Shown in pieces: positions 57,291-64,000 of a stretch of 64,000 bases of DNA (its first letter is position 1; every line of letters starts with the position of its first letter). The position numbers and the translations under genes are program-made. The stretch lies in the NCBI GenBank assembly GCA_022496205.1, contig WTXD01000018.1, forward strand, positions 186,001 to 250,000, written 5' to 3'. Source of the DNA: Gloeopeniophorella convolvens (Eukaryota > Basidiomycota > Agaricomycetes > Russulales). The notes under the pieces were generated by a model that worked only from the letters and a program-made list of their open reading frames with translations, searched no databases and had not been told where the DNA came from.

Positions 57291-58781
57291 GTTCTGCGCG
57301 TTTGAACTGTGCCGGGCCGTCGACTCGATCGATGGAGAAGGTCTGATTACCTAATAAGTGGCGAAGCTACGAAATGTCCGTGGGAAGATTTGACTTTTGG
57401 AGGCACCTCTATGCGCTCGCAGGCTCCTAGCCAGTACCGGTCGCCCCGTATCGCTCCAAGCGACCAACATCACGGAACTATTGGAGTTACAAGTCGCGCT
57501 CCGTTCGGTCTTCCGGGCCGGGCCGCTTTCCCGGATCCTCTCCCCCTGCCTCCGCTACTCCCAATTCCGTCTCGTTTGACCTTATTCTTCCTAGCTCTCG
57601 CATGCAAAAATCAATCCCAGCGTCCGCCTCCACTGTATGACGATGCGCAGCAAAACTACGCAACTGTTGACGAAGAAATGACGGGCGCGTCGTCACTTTA
57701 TGTACGTTTCTGTTGTGTCCAGCCGTTCGAGCTCCAGCTCCCGAAACTGCCTGTGATTGCCCCCATGTAAATACTGTACAATACTCCTATCAGCTTGTAG
57801 TATAAATTGTAGTATGTACCGGCTACGAATATCAGCGTTTCTACACTTCGCGTTGCCCTTCCTCCTTCTGCTCCCTTCACTCGCTCCCCCTCACTCGACT
57901 TCGCTTCGCGCCGCTGTGCGCCTTCGTTTCGGACCTCCAACTCGCATCAGGAACATCGTGTCAAAGCTTGAACAGACATACTCAGTCACTTCGCATCATG
58001 CATCTTAGGTTCGAGCATCAGCGTGCGCCCCTGTGCGATACAGGTGGCAGTGCCACGCGCAAGATCGCGCGATACCCCTACTTACGGGATTACGAGAAAG
58101 AATTGCGGCTGAGCGTTGAGGCCAGCAGTGGCAGAGGCTGATCAAGTCGGCTTACACAGGCCTTTACATCAACATCCTTTTGTTGTCATAGTTTTTCTTT
58201 TCTATATGCTCAGACAGGCTCAGACACTCGGACCACTTCGGGCTACTTCGGGGCACGGAGACCACGATGACTCAGCCGGGTGCCGGTCTACCCGGACCCC
58301 TCTTCCAACACAGCGATCGATTTTCACTGCTCCTGAACGTGAACACACGGCCTCTCCGAGAGTGCATGGACTCGGTGTTGCCGCGCGCATCATAGGCAGT
58401 GCTGCCGCTGCCCGCATGTGTGACACCACAGCGTCCGCCCGTTCGCGTCGAAAGTGCTTTGATGCCGCATCGCCTTGTGATCATCCTCATTATGTGTCTC
58501 CCCAGTCTTTCATAGTGCATTCACACGCCCCTGCTCTCTGACCCTTTGTATCCAACTCATCCAGTCGAGATCAGCGTTATTGGGACACCGATTTACCTTC
58601 ACCCCTCATTTCTGCTGTTTCGCTCCCTAGTTGAATCCCATAAGAGTGTCTCCCGGGTTTTCAAGGGTACGATTAAATTCCTTTTCTAGACCAGCCAGAG
58701 GGTTAGCTCACGCTGAATAGCCGCTCTCGCAAGTCTCTTCCCAAGGGTACTCTCGTCTTGCTTCCGTCCAAAGTCTGAGCC
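57291..58781. other. 1.5 kb without a confident gene
   Basis: A 153-codon plus-strand frame at 57309-57770 (Pro/Arg-rich) has no recognised domain. The last part should be the promoter and leader of the CHAT gene. I see no tRNA or repeat. Confidence 0.45.
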
Positions 58782-61700
58782 ATGCCAGCTGAAAGTAAGC
58801 CTTCGCTCCGAGGAATGAGATCCTCGTCGCTACAATTTTCATGGAACGAGTGTTGACATGCCTCTCTACAGGATCGAGTCCCGGTGGGCAAAATCTCGAC
58901 GGCGATATCAATGAATGCGAGGCTCTACTCGCATATTGTCCTTTGCTGCATCCTGGCCGTCCTCACGTTCTATTCCGCCTCGTCAAGATGAAACGCTTCC
59001 GTTTTGGAAAATCCATGCGCAAAGAAGACATTGACGATCTGATTCTTCACTTGACTGAGATGCTCCTCCTTCCCCTCCGTCCTCTGAACGGGATGACCAT
59101 AGACCCAATCATCGTTTTCTATGATCTTTCACTCGCCCTCTTTCGACGCTCTCAACTCTTTCAGCAGCATGAGGATCTCCAGTACTCGATCAAATACTTC
59201 CGGCACCTGACGCAGCTTCCCCTCGAAAGCTCTGGCATCCGTCTTTCCAACGTGGAAGTCTTGCTCTCCTGCGCGCTGATATTCGAAACGAGGGTGGATC
59301 CGGCACAAAAGTCGGGACATTTCCGCGAGGTGTTGGGACTTTATCTCAGACCTCGTCACCGTGATGACTTATTGGGTGGCCACCTCGTTGGTCCTCTGCT
59401 ACTCGAATGCATGGTGGAGAGTTTCTTTTCTGCGTCTGGAAGCGCGCAAGAGGAAGGTATCATCAACTCCTTACGAGGGATGATCGAGAAGAAGAATCCT
59501 GGAGAGCTCCCAGAGGCTCGCTTTTGGCTCGCCGTGATGCTTTGCATCCGCTGCTTCTCGGTCCGCGAGGACAGGATAGAGGAAGTCCTTGATCTGTTTG
59601 ATGAAAGCGTCCCCGCCCTTGAACACCACCGGCCGTACTGGTGGCACATGTTGGATGCGCGCACCGCTTACGGCCAGTTCAAGCTGACGGAGAATGCCGA
59701 AAGCCTCCAGAGGGCGACAGCACGCTGCCGTCAAGCCCTCGACTGCTGTCTACCTGGGGACCCACATCGCTCAGAATGCCTTCGTTACCTAGCAATGCTG
59801 CTAGAAGAGCGCTTCAAATCATACGGTCATACGGAGTGCCTGGAAGAGGCGGAGGCTTGTCGTCGAGAGGCTCTATCGGGCTCGCTCGACCCTGCTCAAG
59901 GCAGCTCTGCACCTCCTATGGAGGACAGCGACTGCAAGGTCCTTCTGCGCTCAATGGCTATATCACAAAAGAAATTCACGCGAGTTCGCGAGAATGTCCC
60001 CTCCACAGTCCATCCCAACTACCCCGACTTCGCTCAAGACATCGCACTCTTCTGCCAAGCTAAGTCAGGGCGCACGGTGCAACTCGCGGATCTGCAGAAG
60101 ATGGTCGATCACTTCCGGGCAAAACTTGCGTCTGTTCCACGGGACAGCTCCGTCTGGCGCAGATACCTGGCCGGTCGGCTCTCAGCCCTTGTCGAAGGCA
60201 TCTTGACGTCTTGCCCCACCCCACACAGCCTCAAGGCGGACGAAGATCTCAGTCGAGGGGCTTCTCAGGCACCCAAAGGTACCGGACCATCAGAATTCGA
60301 CACCTCGCAGCAGCCGCTTGGCCTTGCGCTTGGCCTTTGCCTCTCCTTGCTTTGCCAGGCGGAAGACGTGGAGACATCCGTATCGCACCTTCGAGAAGTT
60401 GTCAACAATGAGCGCGACAGTGCATCTACAAGATACATCTTCGCTTGCTGCTGGGCATATGCGGCTCGAATCACCCGCCACTCGTCTGCGTCTTTAGCTT
60501 ATCAACAGGCGCTGTCGCTCATGCAGAATTCTCTCACGAGCGGGCCAACCGTACAAGCTCAGCACACTGTCATTGGGCGATGGGGAGCCGACGTACAGCT
60601 CCCGTTGGAGTATGCGTCCTATCAGATAGAAGAAGGTGACCTCGAGCGGGCAGTGGAAGTGCTCGAGCAGGGAAGAGCCCTGCTCTGGTCGGAAATGCGT
60701 GGCCTGCGTACGTCGGTGGACAGACTCGCTCGGGTTGATCCCGTCCTGGCCGGCGAATTTCAATCCATTAACCACGCCCTGGAGCAGCTCACCACTTCTA
60801 TACCCTCGCGCCGCCGGTCAAAGCCGCTTCGAAAGCCAACGCATGATCGTGAAAGCGATCAATTCAGCCGGACCTTCAACTCACACAGAGAACTTCTGGA
60901 ACAGCGCAAGGCGGTTGTTTCGAGAATCCGGGCGTTGCCTGGGTTTGAACATTTCTTACAGCGCGTACCTTTCTCCACGCTCCGCGCCGCTGCCTCCCGT
61001 GGGCCAGTCATCATCGTCAATCACAGTAAGCATGGCCAGTGTGGCATTCTTATCGTCCTTCATGACTCGGCCCCCATCCACATTCCCACTGCCGAGGACT
61101 TCTACGAACGTGGAGTTGCGTTATCTGAAGACCTGTTTGGCACGCGCGAAAGATACCCTCTCGAGTCTAGGCAATACCAGCGTGCCCTTCGTACCGTCCT
61201 TGCGGCGCTACACGACCTCGTTGGTCAGCCGGTCATCGACAAGCTACGAGAGCTTGGCATACCCGAGGAGTCTCGAGTCTGGTGGTGCCCGACGTCCGTC
61301 TTTTGCTCACTTCCCCTCCACGCCATGGGACCACTCGATCCTGTCGAAAAGCCGAGGAGATATTTCTCAGACGTCTACATCTCATCATACACGCCGACGC
61401 TCTCTGCCCTCATCGAATCTCGCGAGACCGGTACACGCATGTCACGCTCACCTTCCCTACTCGCGGTGGGCCAGCCAGATGCTTCTCTTCCCGGCGTGAA
61501 GGGAGAGATCGAAGTCATACGGAAGCTAGGACGATCGGTGAGCACCCTCATTTCGAGGGAAGCAACTGCGGACGCCGTCAAGTCCAGACTGGAAGCCCAC
61601 ACCCTCGCCCATTTCGCATGTCACGGCACCCTCGAAATGGACAGGCCGTTCGAAGCCTCGTTTCAGCTCCACGACGGCGACCACCTCACACTACTCGACA

Positions 61701-62041
61701 TCGCCCGTTCGCGACTCCCCTTTGCAGAATTCGCGTTCCTCTCTGCCTGTCACACCGCAGAGCATTCTGATCGAAACGCGCCGGACGAGGCGCTGCACCT
61801 CACCGCTGCAATGCAGTACTGCGGCTTCCGAAGCGTGGTCGGAACGATGTGGGCGATGGCTGATACAGACGGACGGGACCTATCCGAACACTTCTACACG
61901 AGAATGTTCTCGCCTGAAGAGCGAGATACACCACTTGCGGAGAGGTCGGCGATGGCTCTGCAGTACGCAGTGCAGAAGCTTCGGCGGAAGGCTGGGATTA
62001 CGCTCGAGCGATGGGTCAATTTCGTACACTATGGCGCCTAG
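58782..62041 (+). CDS. CHAT-domain protein with helical (TPR-like) N-terminal region
   Basis: A short exon 58782-58794 (MPAE) joins 58872-62041 to give 1060 aa. A single-exon reading from ATG 58841 is the alternative. The N-terminal ~700 residues are helical with TPR-like spacing (ATARCRQALDCCLPGDPHRS, LEEAEACRREALSGSL, ALSLMQNSL, LERAVEVLEQGRALLWSEM). The C-terminal ~330 residues form a CHAT domain, a caspase-like cysteine peptidase fold. Both expected catalytic residues are present: His in HFACHG (about residue 922) and Cys in FLSACHT (about 964). The terminal GFRSVVGTMWAMADTDG and HFYTRMF motifs are also kept. It is predicted to be an active protease released or activated through its repeats. 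Neighbouring NLRs suggest, but do not prove, a shared defence role. Confidence 0.9.
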
Positions 62042-63010
62042 GAGTTACTGCCATCCGAACCGGGTTTCACAACGTGAGTAGTAAGCATTGCATTGTCTCT
62101 GCGCGTACAGGTTGATATCTTTCTTCAGCAGCCTGCAATAAGGTCACTTATACCCCTCGATCATGTCTGGGTATTCGATGTCAGGTCTTCAGAGTTGACG
62201 TGGGATCTAAAGATTTGACGCCTTGTTTCCGCCCTATCCCATTGCCCTGACTCGTTTTGCTTTTCATGATCCATACCTTCGTCCAAAGTGCAATGTCTGA
62301 CGCTTGTAGAGTACACAGCTATGGAGACCGGCACCTTTCGCAGGCCTAGTACCTTTCTTCTATTCTGAATGATTATGATGTAGCTACTGTTCTGCCTTCC
62401 TGATGATTCACAGACGCTTCTGCCCACGTACAGCCTTGCATTCAGCAGGGATGTCGAGAAAGACGAGCAGCCGAGTTAGCCAGGCGCCCAGAAGCACGAG
62501 TACCCGTAGATGGAACGAGAAGAGCCTAAGCCAAGGTCGCCAGTAGAGCTTCGTGCGGCGCTTCCTTAGGTCCTGACAGGTTCGAGTAGACGCGGCATTG
62601 TGAGAAGAGACTCAGCTGCTCAGCGCCGGCTCGATCCCTCAAGAGCTGGCGAGTGCCTATGCGCCCATTTCTCAGAGACTAGTGGCTGTCCTGTCCAAGA
62701 ATGTATCAGCTCTTGTCGGCGGCGATGCAGCTATCGGCGCACCTCGGCTTGTCCGATGCCCGTCACTTCGCGAAACCACCTTTAGTCATGGTCTCGCCGG
62801 CGGTACTGCTTCGCAGCTGACGCGACCTATGTGAGCAGCCTTGAGCAACACGAACACCAACTATTATGCGGGGGATTTAAATACATTGCGACAGAAAACA
62901 TCAAGAGCGGGCCCCGCCATATGCGGTTCAAGTCCCCTCCGCTCCGGCACGACACAGCACAGCATAGAAATCCAAGTACAGCAGATAAAGGGAACTGGTA
63001 AGGAGGCGCA
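62042..63010. other. Tail-to-tail intergenic region
   Basis: It holds the 3' ends of the CHAT gene and RTF1. Short frames at 62161-62427 and 62600-62785 have no recognised match. No RNA gene is apparent. Confidence 0.5.
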
Positions 63011-64000
63011 TCAAAAGTCGCCCAAATCGATCTCAATCGACGCGAGAGCGCGCGCATGGATATCGCCCTTCTTTGTCGGGCTTTCGAGGCCCGGTAGCAG
63101 CGAACCGGGTGATCCACCTGGGGCGGGTGATCCGCCGAGGTTCGGTGTGGCGGATCTGCAAACGTCAGTATTTCAGTTCCGCAGGCGTCCCAAGGTTATG
63201 GTGTCGGCGTCGTACCTGGATGCCAATGAGCGTGGCACAGCACGCCGCCGCCCGTTGGTGTCGACCGAGGTGGGCGTCCCTAGCCGCCGCTCCTTGCGCT
63301 TGCGCTCAGCCTCTCGCAACTCCGCCTTGCGGATCGCTTCTAGATTCGCCTTGCGGTTGCGCTCGTTTACCTTTGCCAGCAGCACGCTGACATCCTCAAC
63401 TGGCTCGTCGGGCGGGAGGGGGCTCTCAGCAGCAAGCTCGGCAAGCTTCGCATCAAGCACGGCGACTTCTGATCTGTCGTTGCGGCGCAGTGCCAGCGTA
63501 CGTTCTTGCATAAGCCTTGCGCGCTCTAGTCTCGCTACATTGGCCTGTGGCCTGCCAGTGTTGCCTTGCTGTTCGCTCTTTCGCTTGAGCATTTCGTTGA
63601 TATCTCGCTGAACAAGGCAGAAATTGAGCTTGGTGTGGGAATAAAGCCAACGTTACGGTTACCTCAGTCACAAGTTGCTGCGTGCACTTGACCATTTGCG
63701 CGCATTTCCTTTCTAAATCGCGCTTCGTTGGCATGGAGACTCGCGCTTCCTGGAGCCAAGCCCTGAAGCTGCCAAGCTCTGACTATGACCCCACATCAGT
63801 GAAGCGACTACAATGACATGATCACGACTAACCTCAATGAAATCTGCGTTCGAGACTCTATCTATCGGTACAACCTCTGAATTCGAACCACATTGAACCT
63901 GCAGACAAATCTTGCAGTCGAAGGTATCGTTGACTTTGTACTGTTTCTGGGCCGGCAAAACCCCTGGGTAGAGTAAGGCGCGAACTTCGGGAGTTAGTAA
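63011..64000 (-). CDS. RTF1: RNA polymerase II-associated factor RTF1, 3' part (runs off the window)
   Basis: RTF1 is a Paf1-complex subunit that couples elongating RNA polymerase II to H2B ubiquitination. Exons on the minus strand are >64000-63833, 63776-63663, 63607-63216 and 63155-63011. The first holds the end of the Plus3 domain (YKVNDTFDCK, IDRVSNADFIE). The next gives VSMPTKRDLERKCAQM and TQQLVTE, continuing as RDINEMLKRK. The long exon encodes the charged helix RARLMQERTLALRRNDRSEV and LLAKVNERNRKANLEAIRK, and the last exon ends in SIEIDLGDF, the usual RTF1 C-terminus. A stop at 63173 in unspliced sequence is removed by the last intron. The 5' half lies outside the window. Confidence 0.9.

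Noticed and set aside
57309..57770. 153-codon frame as a gene
   Set aside because: There is no domain, splice context or paralogue to support it. I left it as unassigned.
62900..62960. Possible tRNA T-loop (GGTTCAAGTCC)
   Set aside because: The bases around it do not form a T-stem and no matching acceptor or anticodon arm is found.
62841..63611. 256-codon plus-strand open frame
   Set aside because: It lies antisense to the RTF1 exons, has biased Arg/Ser composition and no domain. The minus strand rebuilds RTF1 exactly.

Overview
This window reads as nuclear DNA of a mushroom-forming basidiomycete (Agaricomycetes). Genes are dense and cut by many introns of about 45-70 nt with GTNNGN...YAG borders. 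The families fit that group: a DUF6534 membrane protein, three Goodbye-NACHT-ankyrin NLR receptors, Clp1-like proteins, a CHAT protein with a helical N-terminal region, a ZZ-like zinc-finger protein, LCB1 and RTF1. Exon coordinates below were worked out by hand from splice signals, reading phase and paralogue comparison. For each gene called intact, the summed exon lengths divide by three.

Layout. 1-2.5 kb holds gene debris: a lysine-methyltransferase-like fragment and a decayed CHAT fragment. 3.3-13.2 kb is ordinary: a DUF6534 gene, a multi-pass membrane protein, a probable mitochondrial protein and a short-chain dehydrogenase. 13.4-15.8 kb carries two tandem paralogues (A and B) of an unrecognised family. 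16-26.4 kb, read on the minus strand, and 37.8-57.3 kb, read on the plus strand, form a repeated island. Its module is [repeat R - 5' piece of gene B - Clp1-like gene - NLR - NLR 3' flank]. Between the two arms, 26.4-36.7 kb, lie single-copy genes: a 5'-truncated zinc-finger gene, a Gfo/Idh/MocA oxidoreductase, a coiled-coil protein, LCB1 with two frameshifts, and a second short-chain dehydrogenase. 58.8-62 kb is an intact CHAT protein and 63-64 kb is the 3' part of RTF1.

How it fits together. The three NLRs are intact and share one eight-exon structure but differ in ankyrin number (about 17, 20 and 11). Of four Clp1-like copies only one is open; the other three are broken, and one is a mosaic. 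The B-fragment/Clp1 junction is shared by three modules, so one founder fusion was probably amplified together with the NLR. Two TA-flanked nonautonomous DNA transposons sit just upstream of NLR1 and NLR3. I infer a birth-and-death innate-immunity or nonself-recognition island that carried a sexual-development gene along as a passenger. That role is inference. The repeat structure is seen directly.
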